Source: Ktedonospora formicarum (GTDB taxonomy: Bacteria; Chloroflexota; Ktedonobacteria; Ktedonobacterales; Ktedonobacteraceae). Taken from it: a stretch of 64,000 bases of DNA. The stretch is taken from the NCBI RefSeq assembly GCF_016587355.1, contig NZ_BNJF01000003.1:682001-746000 (forward strand), given 5' to 3'. The first letter of the stretch is position 1, and each line of letters starts with the position of its first letter. The notes beneath the pieces were generated by a model. It was given only the letters and a program-made list of their open reading frames with translations. It was not told the origin of the DNA and made no database searches. The position numbers were made by a program, and so were the translations under genes. Shown piece after piece: positions 25,651 to 35,963 of this stretch.

Positions 25651-27555
25651 ATGACACTACAGCACACACGGACCCATGAACCCTTCATAGTCGATACCAC
25701 TAGCAGCAAACTTGCCAGTTTGCGCCCACTCCATCTGCGTCAGGTGCGCCTACAAGATGCCTTCTGGGAGCCACGCCGACAGGTTAACCGTGAGATTACG
25801 CTGCCCTCACAGTACCAACAATGCGTGACGACTGGACGTCTCGATAACTTCAAGCGAGCCGCAGGACAGATTCAGGGGCCATTCCAGGGCATGTTCTACA
25901 ACGATTCGGATGTCTATAAATGGGTCGAGGCGGTGGCCTGGACGCTGGCAGCCGAGAAGGATGAGAGGCTTGAGGCGGAGGTGGATGAGGTCATCGGTCT
26001 GATCGCCGCCGCTCAGGGGGAAGATGGCTACCTGAATACATACTTCACCTTTGAGAACGCGGACCAGCGCTGGAGCAATTTGCGCGACATGCACGAGCTG
26101 TATTGTGCGGGTCACCTCTTCCAGGCTGCCGTGGCCCATCATCGCGCCACGGGCAAGACAACATTGCTGGATGTCGCGACACGCTTCGCGGACTATATCG
26201 ATAGCGTTTTTGGGACTGGTGAGCGCGCGGGTACATGCGGGCATCCTGAGATTGAGATGGCCCTGGTCGAATTGTCTCGCGAGACTGGCGAGGAGCGCTA
26301 TCTAGCACTGGCGCAGCGCTTCATCGATAATCGCGGACTTGAGCCGCCTGTCGTTGGTGGTAGCACATACCATCAGGATCATGCGCCCTTCAGGCAGCAG
26401 AATGAGGTAGTGGGACACGCGGTCCGCGCGCTCTATCTCTACTCCGGCGCGACCGATGCCTATACGCAAACGGGAGAACAAGCGCTACTGGACGCCGTCA
26501 ATAGCCTGTGGTCCGATCTGCAAGAGCACAAGGTATACATCACGGGCGGCGTGGGCTCACGCTACGAAGGTGAGGCCTTTGGCGAGCCCTATGAACTCCC
26601 TAATGACCGGGCCTATACCGAGACCTGCGCCTCCATCGCGCATATCATGTGGGCGTGGCGACTCCTCCTGCTCACTGGCGAGTCCACCTATGCCGACGCG
26701 CTGGAATTGGCTCTGTATAACGGGATGCTTTCAGGCATCTCGCAGGATGGCGAGAGCTATTTCTATCAGAATCCCCTGGCGGATCGGGGCAAGCATCGCC
26801 GCCAACCGTGGTTTGGAACCGCCTGCTGCCCCCCCAATATCGCTCGTCTGCTTGCCTCTCTTCCGGGCTACCTCTACACGACCTCTGAGAATACGCTCTG
26901 GGCTCATCTTTACGCTAGCAGCGAGGCCAATGTGCATCTCCCCCAGGGCGGCGCGCTCACTGTGAGACAGAGCAGCAATTATCCATGGGATGGTAAGATC
27001 GAGTTCAGCATTGAGCCAGAGACGGGTCAAACGACCTTCGAGCTCAATCTGCGTATCCCCGCCTGGGCGGAGGGCGCGACGGTCAACGTTAATGGAGAAG
27101 CCCTTACCGCGCCAGTACGGCCCGGCAGCTATTACCATATCGAACGCGACTGGCGGGCTGGTGACCGCGTCGAGCTTGTACTGCCTCTGGCGATGCGCGC
27201 CGTGACCAGCCATCCACACGTCTCAAACAACAATGGGCGTGTCGCGCTACTTCGCGGCCCCCTGCTCTACTGTGTAGAGCAGGCCGACCATCAGGCCGAT
27301 GTTTGGGATATCACTCTGCCGCGCCAGTTTGAGTGGAGTGAGCACTTTGACGCTAATCTACTAGGAGGAGTTGTTACAGCACAAACGCAGGCCCTCGCCC
27401 ACACCGACCAGGGCTGGCAGGGGCAGCTTTACCGCCCCTATGGGCAGGAGCAGCCAACCTACACCCCAACGCAATTGACCGCCATTCCGTACTACGCCTG
27501 GGCCAACCGCGAGCCCGGACCAATGCAGGTCTGGCTCCCCATCAAGCCTGAATAA
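25651..27555 (+). CDS. GH127 beta-L-arabinofuranosidase
   Basis: A 634-residue cytoplasmic enzyme of the DUF1680/GH127 family, which removes beta-L-arabinofuranose from plant glycoproteins and oligosaccharides by a cysteine nucleophile. The zinc-thiolate site is fully present: E324-T-C326 in YTETCAS and C392-C393 in TACCPPN, matching the Glu/Cys/Cys/Cys set known from HypBA1. N-terminal FKRAAGQIQGPFQGMFYNDSDVYK and GQEDGYLN-like segments belong to the alpha/alpha barrel, and two beta-sandwich domains follow. GAAAGGA is about 14 bp before ATG. It lies directly behind the ROK gene and next to the sugar transporter. Confidence 0.93.
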   Translation: MTLQHTRTHEPFIVDTTSSKLASLRPLHLRQVRLQDAFWEPRRQVNREITLPSQYQQCVTTGRLDNFKRAAGQIQGPFQGMFYNDSDVYKWVEAVAWTLAAEKDERLEAEVDEVIGLIAAAQGEDGYLNTYFTFENADQRWSNLRDMHELYCAGHLFQAAVAHHRATGKTTLLDVATRFADYIDSVFGTGERAGTCGHPEIEMALVELSRETGEERYLALAQRFIDNRGLEPPVVGGSTYHQDHAPFRQQNEVVGHAVRALYLYSGATDAYTQTGEQALLDAVNSLWSDLQEHKVYITGGVGSRYEGEAFGEPYELPNDRAYTETCASIAHIMWAWRLLLLTGESTYADALELALYNGMLSGISQDGESYFYQNPLADRGKHRRQPWFGTACCPPNIARLLASLPGYLYTTSENTLWAHLYASSEANVHLPQGGALTVRQSSNYPWDGKIEFSIEPETGQTTFELNLRIPAWAEGATVNVNGEALTAPVRPGSYYHIERDWRAGDRVELVLPLAMRAVTSHPHVSNNNGRVALLRGPLLYCVEQADHQADVWDITLPRQFEWSEHFDANLLGGVVTAQTQALAHTDQGWQGQLYRPYGQEQPTYTPTQLTAIPYYAWANREPGPMQVWLPIKPE

Positions 27556-27562
27556 AGGGAAT

Positions 27563-27797
27563 GCCGCTGCTGAAGCGACGCGGTTACATATGATGCCATT
27601 GCTCTTTTTGCGGGCGTTCTGGACTGCTTTATCCATTCAAACGTTTGCACTCACGCCTCCAAACTCCACATCCAATGGGAGGCCGTCCCGATACGCAAGA
27701 AAGCACATATGTAGCCGCAGCGCTTTAGCCTGCTCCTTCCCTCAGACCACCCTACGTCATCTCCCCCCATATGTAGCCGCGTCGCTTCAGCAGCGGC
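27563..27797. repeat. Inverted-repeat element, copy 3, with three arms
   Basis: The left arm is 27563-27592 and two right-facing arms follow, at 27706-27730 (degenerate, with GCAGCGCTTTAGCC) and 27768-27797 (good). The arrangement suggests a second insertion or a partial duplication within the element. It begins eight bases after the GH127 stop. No gene is visible in 27556-27981. Confidence 0.8.
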
Positions 27798-27981
27798 ACT
27801 CCTATATGACCCTAAATAGGGAAGGAATTTAGGACTAAGCTCCCAAAATCCACTTATTAAGGACAGCTTCAAGTATAATCGTTGAGATTAGATTTTATAA
27901 TACTACCCTTCTTTATAGCGATAGAAGGCTCATCTGAAGGGGTAGTTAATACAGTGTAGCAACATGGAAGGTGTCAACTGT

Positions 27982-30572
27982 ATGGCGTCCAAACTGCCAA
28001 CATTTATAGCGCGATCTCATTTATGGAAGTGGATGAGTGTCGTTCTCGCCCTGGCAATTGTGGTCCTCCTGGGGTATGGTGCAACCCAGATCGTAGGCGC
28101 GGTCTCTCCTCATATGACCGCTCAGGATTTGCATTTACCACCACAAGCCTTGAATGCGCCAGTTACAGGCGTATTGCCCGATAATCAACCATTGCATGCC
28201 GCGCTCACATTTAAGATTGATCCCAAGGCGATGGAGCAGGCAAAAAATAAAGATCATCGACTGGCTGAGAATAACAACCTCGCGGATACTCTGGGCATCA
28301 AGGATAGTGATTACCAGAGAATCCAGCAGTTCTTTCAAGGTCCGGGCGCTAAACTCCAACTGAGCAAGTCACGCACGCGAATGACCATCGACGCGCCAGC
28401 AGGCACGCTAGCGAAGATCTTGCAGACGCGTTTTGTAGTCCACCAGCTTAACGGAGAGACCTTCTTTACGCCCGATCCCAAGAAGATGCCACAATTGCCC
28501 AATGATATCGCGGAGAAGATTCTCGCGGTCACTGGGCTGGACAATTATGGGGCAGTGGCGCAGAGCTCACTCAACTTTAATCCCACAACCGCGCAAAAGT
28601 CGAGCCAGGCTCAAGCTTCCTGCACCTATGCTTCAGGCGCGATTACACCTGCGCAGATGGCTCATGCCTATGGGGCCGATAGCCTCTGGCAGCAGGGCTT
28701 CACAGGGAAGGGACGCACGATAAATCTGGTCGAGATCGGCAGTTTCGATAGCAGCGATACGCAGACATATTTTGACTGTATCGGCTTTCGCGGGACGCTT
28801 GAGACCATCAATGTCCATGAAAGCGTTATGCCCGAAATGGGAGAGACCGCGCTAGACATCGAGATGGCGGCTGCGATGGCCCCTGAGATCACGATCAAGA
28901 ACTATCAGAGCTACCGCACCGGCAATGGCAACCATACGGCGGGCGCCTGGCTGGACATTGACGACGCGCTCAACCGCATCATCGATGACAACACTGGCAC
29001 AGCCCATGCTGGCGATGTCGTAAGCGTCAGTATGATAGGGGGCGAAACCTATTTCGACCAGAATGTGCGCGACGCGATCAACCAGAGCATGCAGGTGTTA
29101 TCCGAGGGGCTGGGATTGACTGTCTACGTCTCCAGTGGGGATTGCGGAGCCTACATGAGCGGCAATACCAATAACCTGGAAGTCGGCTTCCCAGCTAGCT
29201 CACCCTATGCCGTCGCTGTAGGTGGGACGCGCCTCTACACGGATAGCGTTGGCAATCGCACAAACGAAATAGCCTGGTCAGGCCCGATTGTAAGCGGGCA
29301 ATCTTGCAACAATTCGTGGGGCTCCACCGGGGGGCTCAGCGAGGTCTACGCGCGTCCCGCCTGGCAGAAGGGCTGGTTTGGCGTCGAGAACCCAACCTAC
29401 ACGAATGGAAAGCGTCAAACTCCAGACATTTCGGCTATCGCTATCAATGTAGCCTTCACCTTCAACGGCATCAACGGCTATGCTGGCGGCACAAGTATCT
29501 CAGCCCCGGTTCTCGCGGCGGGGATGGTCCTGGTAAACCAGAAGTTGTTGAGCGCCAAGGTCGCGCTACCTGTCGGACCCCAACAGTTCTATAATCTGAA
29601 TACAGCCCAGGCGCGCATCAATTCTGCCTACTATGATGTCGTCAGTGGCGATAATCACTACTATACGACAACCGCCGGGTGGGACTTTGTGACCGGCCTT
29701 GGCGTGCCCAATCTGGTTGGGCTCGCTTCTACCATGACAAGCCCACAGCCCAATAACGGACGCTTGCTTCAGTTGCAGAGCAATGGCTATATGTATCTCT
29801 ACAATGGTCAGGGCTGGCATAGCTGGACCAGCATCGCTGGCAATACGGCTCTGGCGAATGTGGTGGCGAACGACAACTACATCTACGCCATGCACAAGGA
29901 TGGCACCATTCTGACCTACACTGGCGGAACCGTTAACGCCTGGCGTATCATCGGAAATAATACATCGACCATCGCGATTACAGCGGATAGCGTCGGTCAT
30001 CTCTATCAGTTGCGCAAGGGTGGACAGATCTGGCAGTATGGAGGCAATGGAGTCGATAACTGGATTGAGCTTGATGATAATAGCCTGACAACGGCTATCG
30101 CGGCGAGCGGCAATGGTCAGCTTTACCAGTTGCGCTCCAGCGGGCAGGTCCTGAAGTATGCTGGTCAGGGCTTGCATAGCTGGACACAGGTGGATCAGAA
30201 TACCTCCAACAAGGCTATAGCGGTAGGAGGGAATAACCTCTATGTTCTCCACACCAAAGGAGATATCTGGCAATTGATCGGGGCACCTGGACCAGGCTAG
30301 ATAACAATACCGCCACTACCGCCATCACGGCAGATGCGAGCCATCTCTATCAATTGCATAGCGATGGAAGTGTCTGGGTACGCAACAGCACCAGTTGGAC
30401 CAAGTTAGATGATAACATAAAGACCAAGGCTATCACAGCCAATGGCAATGTGTACCAGTGGCGATCTGATGGCTCGGTCTGGGCTTATGCCGGTAAGGGC
30501 CTGCATAGCTGGACAGAGCTCGACGCGAACGCCGCGACCATCAAACTCTCCACAACTTACGCCCACCTCTAG
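27982..30572 (+). CDS. Secreted pro-kumamolisin (S53 peptidase) with C-terminal propeller-like repeats, frame broken at a G4 run
   Basis: Read through, it has 863 residues: an N-terminal membrane anchor or signal (about residues 10-40), a pro-kumamolisin activation domain (45-200), and an S53 sedolisin catalytic domain. The catalytic set is E288 and D292 (GETALDIEMA), D387 (SSGDCGAYM) and S505 (YAGGTSISAP), as in acid-active kumamolisins. From about residue 590 onward a repeat of some 40 residues recurs about six times (GxLYQLxSxGxxxxYxGxGxHSWxxxDxN), like tectonin or RCC1-type beta-propeller blades. The frame breaks at 30280-30283, where five G restore IGGTWTRLDNNT and the final two blades. 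AAGGTG precedes ATG 27982. Confidence 0.88.
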
Positions 30573-30589
30573 CTTTCTACGTTACACCG

Positions 30590-30625
30590 AAGAGGGAACT
30601 GTTTCACGCGAAACAGTTCCCTCTT
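30590..30625 (+). terminator. Terminator of the kumamolisin gene
   Basis: AAGAGGGAACTGTTTC and GAAACAGTTCCCTCTT form a perfect 16-bp stem with a four-base loop, followed by TGCTTTT. It lies 18 bp after the restored stop codon, which supports the read-through interpretation of the gene. Confidence 0.85.
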
Positions 30626-30661
30626 TGCTTTTAGATAAACAACATCAGCAAGCCTGCTCCC

Positions 30662-30691
30662 TTGACTTTAATATTCTCAATTGTCTATAAT
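30662..30691 (+). promoter_or_regulatory. Promoter for the TetR / PEP-utilising enzyme pair
   Basis: TTGACT (30662-30667), 18-bp spacer, TATAAT (30686-30691). A perfect TAATCGATTA palindrome (30697-30706) follows at the expected transcription start and runs into GATTAGTCAAA, a sequence repeated at 31400-31410 before the next gene. Autoregulation by the TetR protein is likely. Confidence 0.7.
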
Positions 30692-30731
30692 CTGATTAAT
30701 CGATTAGTCAAACAGAGAAGGAGCGAGGGCT

Positions 30732-31342
30732 ATGCCACGCTGGGCACATGAGACTGAGGATCGACGGGAACAGATCTTGGATGCCGCGATGCGCGTGTTT
30801 GTGGAGAAGGGATTTGTCAGAGCGACCAATAAGGATGTGGCGCGTGAAGCTGGCATTACACCCGGATTGATCTATTACTATTTTGAGAACAAAGAGGCGG
30901 TGTTGCAAGCGGTTCTGGAAGAGCGTTCTCCGGTCCAGGTGCTCGCGCATATTCCCGAGGAGATGCTGGTCCAGCCCCCGAGATCTTCTTGCCCCAATTG
31001 ATTCGACGCGTGCTACCCATTGTCGAGAGTGAGCAAGTGTCGGGCATGATGCGCGTCATCATCTCCGAGGTTTCTCGTAATTCCGATCTGAGCGAAGCAG
31101 CAAAGAGCTTAGTCCAGCGCATCGTTGGCTTTCTTGAGCGTTACTTACGCATCCAGAGTGAGAAAGGGGCCATTCGCGATGATATTGATTTCGCGCTCGT
31201 GGCTCAGTTTTTCGCTGGTAGTCTGATGGGCTTCGTTGTGCGCCGCTTTCTAGTCGGTGATTTGAGTCTCGCGCACTATAGCCATGAGGAGATCGCTCTG
31301 GTGCTCACCCGCACCATGCTCGATGGGATTAACCCGCACTGA
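30732..31342 (+). CDS. TetR-family regulator, frame broken at a C5 run
   Basis: Read through, it is a 203-residue TetR protein. The DNA-binding part is complete: RREQILDAAMRVFVEKGFVRATNKDVAREAGITPGLIYYYFENKEA in family terms, with the recognition helix TPGLIYYYF. The ligand-binding part continues in another frame because 30975-30979 has five C; six restores VQPPEIFLPQLIRRVLPIVE. AAGGAG is 8 bp before ATG 30732. It lies 81 bp ahead of the PEP-utilising enzyme with a shared sequence motif at both upstream regions. Confidence 0.87.
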
Positions 31343-31399
31343 GTTTTTTACACCTATTTTTGATTGATCAGCCAGTTAATTAAGAGACTATTCCAAATA

Positions 31400-31410
31400 G
31401 ATTAGTCAAA
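31400..31410 (+). promoter_or_regulatory. GATTAGTCAAA box before the PEP-utilising enzyme
   Basis: The same 11 bases occur at 30702-30712 before the TetR gene. The second copy lies directly upstream of the ribosome site of the next gene, as expected for a shared operator half. Confidence 0.4.
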
Positions 31411-31423
31411 GGAGACACATTCT

Positions 31424-34144
31424 ATGAATGGATTCATTCTGCCATTTCAGTGTGTAGACGAAAGTATGCTCGCCAGGGTCGGTGGCAAAGGGGCCAACCT
31501 GGGAGCACTGACGCAGACAGGCTTCCCGGTGCCGCCCGGCTTCTGTATCACGACATCAGCTTATAAGCAGGTCACTGGGACTCTAGACCTGGACGCAACC
31601 CTGGACGAGTTAGCGGCGACACCTGCGAGCGATCAAGCACGCCTGCATGAACTGGCAGCAACTATGCGCACCCGCTTGCTTGCCACCTCCATGCCGGAAG
31701 AGGTTGGCGCGGCAATTCAAGAGGCATACCGCGAACTCGCGGGAGATGAAGCGCTCCCCGTAGCAGTGCGCTCGTCGGCAACAGCTGAGGATCTCCCTTT
31801 CGCGAGCTTCGCGGGGCAGCAGGATACGTATTTGCATGTGGTAGGGGTCGAGGCTGTGCTGGATGCGGTACGACGCTGCTGGGGCTCGCTCTGGACGGAT
31901 CGCGCCGTCAGCTATCGCGCGAGCAATGGGATTGATCCACACAGCGTTCAACTGGCTGTCGTGGTGCAGAGCATGGTAGAGGCACAGGTCGCGGGTATCC
32001 TCTTTACCGCCAATCCTCTGACTGGCAAGCGGAATCAGGCCGTAATCGATGCTAATCCTGGTCTGGGCGAATCCGTCGTCTCAGGCGCGGTCAATCCGGA
32101 CCACTTCGTGGTCAACACCTCGACGGGCGAGGTTGTTGAGCAGCACATTGGCGAGAAGAAGATGCTGATACGCGGTACAGCTGGCGGCGGAACCGAGCAT
32201 GTCACGTTGGAAGCATCTCAGGAGGTGTGCCTGGATGAGCATCAACTTGAAGAACTGGCAAAATTGGGACAGCGCGTAGAGGAGTATTATCATGCTCCAC
32301 AGGATATTGAATGGGCGCTCGATGATCAGCACAAACTCTGGCTTACCCAGGCGCGTCCTATTACGACGCTCTATCCCCTGCCTGCCTGCAAGCCCACTAG
32401 CCCAGAGACATTGCACGCCTACTTCTCTTTCAATGTCGCGCAAGGTGTCTTCCGCCCCTTAACGCCTATGGGGGCCTCAATTTTTCGCAGGATAGGTTCA
32501 GAGGTTGCCACCCTCCTTGGCATGCCTCCTCATATTCCAGGTGAGCCCACATTCATGCTTGAAGCTGGTATGCGTCTCTACCTGGATATGACCACACCCT
32601 TTAGCAATCGGCTAGGTCGCCCAATTTTGACCGCGTTGATGGGCGTTATGGAGGCGCGCAGCCAACCTATCCTTGAGGAATTGAGCCACGATAAGAGGTT
32701 TCCCCTGACGAAGAAGTCTCGCCCGGCCTCGCTGCTCTTCCTGGCGCGCATCCTGCTACGAGTAGGGATCCTCCGGCGCGTGCTCTATGGCTTTCGCCAT
32801 CCTGAGCAGGCTATGCGAATGCGCGCTGACCTTGTAGCAGAACTGGAACAAAAGGCACACATTCCCGAGCATGCCAGCGCGGAGCAGCGGCTCGCGAAAG
32901 TTGAGGAGCTATGCTCAACGTTCCCAGCCAATATCCGGAGAATTTTAACGTATATGGGCCCGGCTATGATCTCAACTCTGCTGACATACAGGCTGTTGGA
33001 TGGGATCGCGAGTGGCGATGAGATTCAGACCACTATGCGTAGCCTGCCCCTCAACGTTACGACCGAAATGGACCTCGAACTCTGGTCCCTGGCACAAAAG
33101 ATTCAGCGGGACGCCGTGTCCCTGGCTGTGATGCGCGGTGCGAACTCCGCTCAGATAACGCACGACTATCGCGAAGGGAAGCTTCCTCCTGTACTCGCGG
33201 AAGGACTGGCAAGCTTTCTGCGTACCTATGGGCATCGTGGGGTAGCCGAAATTGACATGGGCCTCCCGCGCTGGTCGGAGCAACCAGAGCCGATCATTGA
33301 GATCCTGGGTAACTACCTGAACCATACCCAACCGGAGCAAGCACCAGATATCCAGTTCGAGCGCGGCGCGCGGGAGGCGGAGGAGATGATGGCAACCCTG
33401 CGGCAGCGAGCACGCCAGAAGAGTTGGCTTCGCGGCAAGGCTCTCAACTTCGCGTTCTCGCGTATGCGCGCCCTGCTTGGAATTCGCGAGTTTCCGAAGT
33501 TCTTCGTTATTAAGACCTTCGCCTACGCGCGTGCGCATCTCTGGGCCATTGGTGAGGAATTGGTCAGAGCGCAACGCCTGGAAAAGGCTGGCGACATCTT
33601 CTTCCTCTATCTGCCAGAGGTACGCACAGCCCTCAATGGTCAGGACTTCCGCGAGATAGTACGCGCAAGGCACGACACCTATGCCTATGAACTCAGGCGC
33701 AAGCACGTCCCGCGCGTCCTGCTCTCCGATGGAACGGACCCGGAGACGCTACTGAGTGCTCCACACGCGGAAGGAGGAGACTCACTGCGCGGAATCGCTG
33801 CTTCGCCAGGTCGCGTCACTGGCCGGGCACGCGTGATCCTTGATCCAGCGGGAGCACGACTGGAGCAGGGCGAAATCCTGGTCGCGCCCTCCACTGATCC
33901 AGGCTGGACGCCCCTCTTCCTGACCGCGAGCGCACTGGTAATGGAGATGGGTGGCCCCATGTCACATGGCTCCGTCGTGGCGCGCGAATATGGTATTCCC
34001 GCTGTAGTGGGCGTTCCCCACGCCACAGACCGCCTAACTACCGGACAATTAATAACTGTCGATGGCATTAGCGGAACCGTGAGCATCGAACCTGAAGAGC
34101 GAGGACATTCTGAAAACGCCGACGGAGGACAACACAATAGATAA
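31424..34144 (+). CDS. PEP-utilising dikinase, rifampicin phosphotransferase-like
   Basis: A 906-residue cytoplasmic enzyme. The N-terminal ATP-grasp domain (1-320) begins VGGKGANLGALTQTGFPVPPGF and shows AVRSSATAEDLPFASFAGQQDTYL, as in PEP synthase and rifampicin phosphotransferase. The central 350-700 region is helical and unlike PEP synthase, and the C-terminal swivelling domain carries the phospho-histidine H848 in GGPMSHGSVVAREYGIPAVVG. This three-part order and a length near 870-910 match rifampicin phosphotransferases; PEP synthase proper would have a PEP barrel at the end, which is absent. A TetR gene precedes it. No rifamycin-associated DNA element is visible upstream, so the antibiotic substrate is unproven. 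Confidence 0.88.
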   Translation: MNGFILPFQCVDESMLARVGGKGANLGALTQTGFPVPPGFCITTSAYKQVTGTLDLDATLDELAATPASDQARLHELAATMRTRLLATSMPEEVGAAIQEAYRELAGDEALPVAVRSSATAEDLPFASFAGQQDTYLHVVGVEAVLDAVRRCWGSLWTDRAVSYRASNGIDPHSVQLAVVVQSMVEAQVAGILFTANPLTGKRNQAVIDANPGLGESVVSGAVNPDHFVVNTSTGEVVEQHIGEKKMLIRGTAGGGTEHVTLEASQEVCLDEHQLEELAKLGQRVEEYYHAPQDIEWALDDQHKLWLTQARPITTLYPLPACKPTSPETLHAYFSFNVAQGVFRPLTPMGASIFRRIGSEVATLLGMPPHIPGEPTFMLEAGMRLYLDMTTPFSNRLGRPILTALMGVMEARSQPILEELSHDKRFPLTKKSRPASLLFLARILLRVGILRRVLYGFRHPEQAMRMRADLVAELEQKAHIPEHASAEQRLAKVEELCSTFPANIRRILTYMGPAMISTLLTYRLLDGIASGDEIQTTMRSLPLNVTTEMDLELWSLAQKIQRDAVSLAVMRGANSAQITHDYREGKLPPVLAEGLASFLRTYGHRGVAEIDMGLPRWSEQPEPIIEILGNYLNHTQPEQAPDIQFERGAREAEEMMATLRQRARQKSWLRGKALNFAFSRMRALLGIREFPKFFVIKTFAYARAHLWAIGEELVRAQRLEKAGDIFFLYLPEVRTALNGQDFREIVRARHDTYAYELRRKHVPRVLLSDGTDPETLLSAPHAEGGDSLRGIAASPGRVTGRARVILDPAGARLEQGEILVAPSTDPGWTPLFLTASALVMEMGGPMSHGSVVAREYGIPAVVGVPHATDRLTTGQLITVDGISGTVSIEPEERGHSENADGGQHNR

Positions 34145-34205
34145 TTATGGAAGTCAAATCTGCCTTTCGGCTCGGATACCTCGGTGCCATCTCTGCTTCG
34201 TGGCT

Positions 34206-34913
34206 TCATGAGTTGGCGGCGACTCTTTCTACCAGCCGTTGACGGAGGGGAGTGTAATCCTGATCGGGAAACTGTTGTGACAGGAAATCAAGCAGCTCGC
34301 CGAGATACTTCGCGACGCTGCTGAGGTTGTTGAAGTGGTGCTTCACCGCGCTCGGATCGGCAAACAAGTATTGCCAATAGTAGCAACCCCTGGTCAGGAG
34401 CAACATGTGGAGATAGTCACAATAATCGATGTCGAGTTTGGTGCTACCGTTTGTGATGTCGAAATACCACACCTCCGGGTTCAATGGTTCGCGGGAAGCA
34501 CTGGGTATGCGAATCGCGGCAAATGTCCCGGTTCCGCCATGCGGCTGGCTATCGAAGATTCGGAATCCCGCATGCAGTTCACGTTCCTCCTCTGGCCATC
34601 TCTCAGCTGTGAGCCACGCCGGTACACCTTGCAGGATGGATACAAACAGATGGCTGAGGTTGAACTCGCCCCCAAGCGACGAATTGTCTCGGGATCTCCA
34701 GTAGAGGGCGAAATCCGAGAAGCGATGATAGCAACGGTTCATGGACACGTCAAGGTCTACTTCTGCCAGCTTCTTAATTATCCCTAGGGCTGCTGCCTCG
34801 TCGCCCAAGTACTCGCCCAGTGGCCCCTGCCTGAACTCGATGACATTGAAAGCCGGCTTCTTCTTGATCTCCTCAACCATGCCGAGGAGCAAGTCTTCGT
34901 AATGTGTAAACAT
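34206..34913 (-). CDS. SUKH (SMI1/KNR4)-like protein
   Basis: A 235-residue soluble protein starting at 34913 with GGAGG 10 bp upstream; the reading can be extended upstream but without a ribosome site. The second half, DITNGSTKLDIDYCDYLHMLLLTRGCYYWQYLF (in family terms YLxxLLxTRGxxxWQYLF), resembles the C-terminal part of SMI1/KNR4-like proteins, many of which are immunity proteins against polymorphic toxins. No toxin gene is next to it. It ends 61 bp after the convergent PEP-utilising enzyme. The assignment rests on motif resemblance only. Confidence 0.55.
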   Translation of the reverse strand: MFTHYEDLLLGMVEEIKKKPAFNVIEFRQGPLGEYLGDEAAALGIIKKLAEVDLDVSMNRCYHRFSDFALYWRSRDNSSLGGEFNLSHLFVSILQGVPAWLTAERWPEEERELHAGFRIFDSQPHGGTGTFAAIRIPSASREPLNPEVWYFDITNGSTKLDIDYCDYLHMLLLTRGCYYWQYLFADPSAVKHHFNNLSSVAKYLGELLDFLSQQFPDQDYTPLRQRLVERVAANS

Positions 34914-35144
34914 GTCGTGAGAGCCTCCATTGCTAAACAACCATGCCCATTGGCATTGAATTTCTATTTGTCGAGTGTCGAAAATCGCTTCTAGAGCCAC
35001 CCTCCGCACGCACTTTGGTTGATTCCCCTGTTTCGCGCCGATTTCCGACATAGGGCCAAAAAATCGGTCGAAGTTTCGCCTTATTTACCATCTACATCAC
35101 TTAAGTGGTGTCGCGAAAACAATTGAATAGTGTAGACGATCATC

Positions 35145-35165
35145 GTTGTTGTCGAGACAACAACA
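35145..35165. other. Perfect short hairpin downstream of the membrane-protein gene
   Basis: GTTGTTGTC-GAG-ACAACAAC-type inverted repeat lying 14 bp past the stop of the gene at 35179-35724. It could end its transcript, although a T run is lacking. Confidence 0.4.
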
Positions 35166-35178
35166 ACTACAGCGGCTC

Positions 35179-35724
35179 TCAAAAGGCTTGCGCATCTATA
35201 TTCTTGAAATGACGCTTGCGTTGATGCATCTCTATCCATCCTCCAAGCCAACTCATAAGCCAACCCAGGAGCAGCGCTTCCACGAGAATCGCCATGCGGA
35301 TTATTGCTAGCGAAAATGGATAGTATTCCACTAATGTACAAATCTGATGGGTGCTCGGAAAGAACGTTCCACAATTCATATACACGTTATATTCAGAGAT
35401 GAGCATTCCAATAAAGGAGTAAGCGCAAAGGCCATAGATGAAACTTATGAGGAGTCCCCCAAGAAGCGCAAACTTGACCTTTCCCGTTCGACGTACGATG
35501 ATTCTCCCCGCAAAGAAAAAGAGAGTCGCCACTATGACAAGATGCAGTATCGGAGTGAGGATGCTGTTTATAACATTATCAGAAAATGGTGCTCCAAGCA
35601 CGAGCATAAGAAATATTAAAATAGTGACACATAGCAAAGTGGCACATAGCAAATAGGCAAGGAGAATTCCTTGTCGTTGCACTAAAGATCCCAAAGAATG
35701 AAGGGAGATATTGTCTTTCTGCAT
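35179..35724 (-). CDS. Four-helix membrane protein of unknown function
   Basis: A 181-residue integral membrane protein that I cannot place in a family. Four hydrophobic segments are visible: about residues 17-43, 50-73, 84-107 and 137-163; the loop between helices 3 and 4 is extracytoplasmic-looking with two Cys (MNCGTFFPSTHQICTL), and the C-terminus is basic (MHQRKRHFKN). AGGAG is 6 bp before ATG 35724. Base composition is lower in G+C than in the neighbouring genes. It is divergent from the HEAT-repeat gene. Confidence 0.7.
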   Translation of the reverse strand: MQKDNISLHSLGSLVQRQGILLAYLLCATLLCVTILIFLMLVLGAPFSDNVINSILTPILHLVIVATLFFFAGRIIVRRTGKVKFALLGGLLISFIYGLCAYSFIGMLISEYNVYMNCGTFFPSTHQICTLVEYYPFSLAIIRMAILVEALLLGWLMSWLGGWIEMHQRKRHFKNIDAQAF

Positions 35725-35963
35725 AGAACGCTCCTACATATAATTGTTGCTTTTGTCATAATTCTTACCAGAGTACATGCAGGAAAGCAAGCCTCAACGC
35801 GTATTTGGGGCTATTTGGGGACATGCGGCTCATGGCTGTCACAGTTGAGACCAACTGTGAGCTACTCAATTGACAGCGCGCTTCACCTCCCCTTACGATA
35901 CGCGTCATATGGATGTATGCCTGCTCCCAGGTGAACAGGCCGAATGCTGTACGGGAGAACTAA

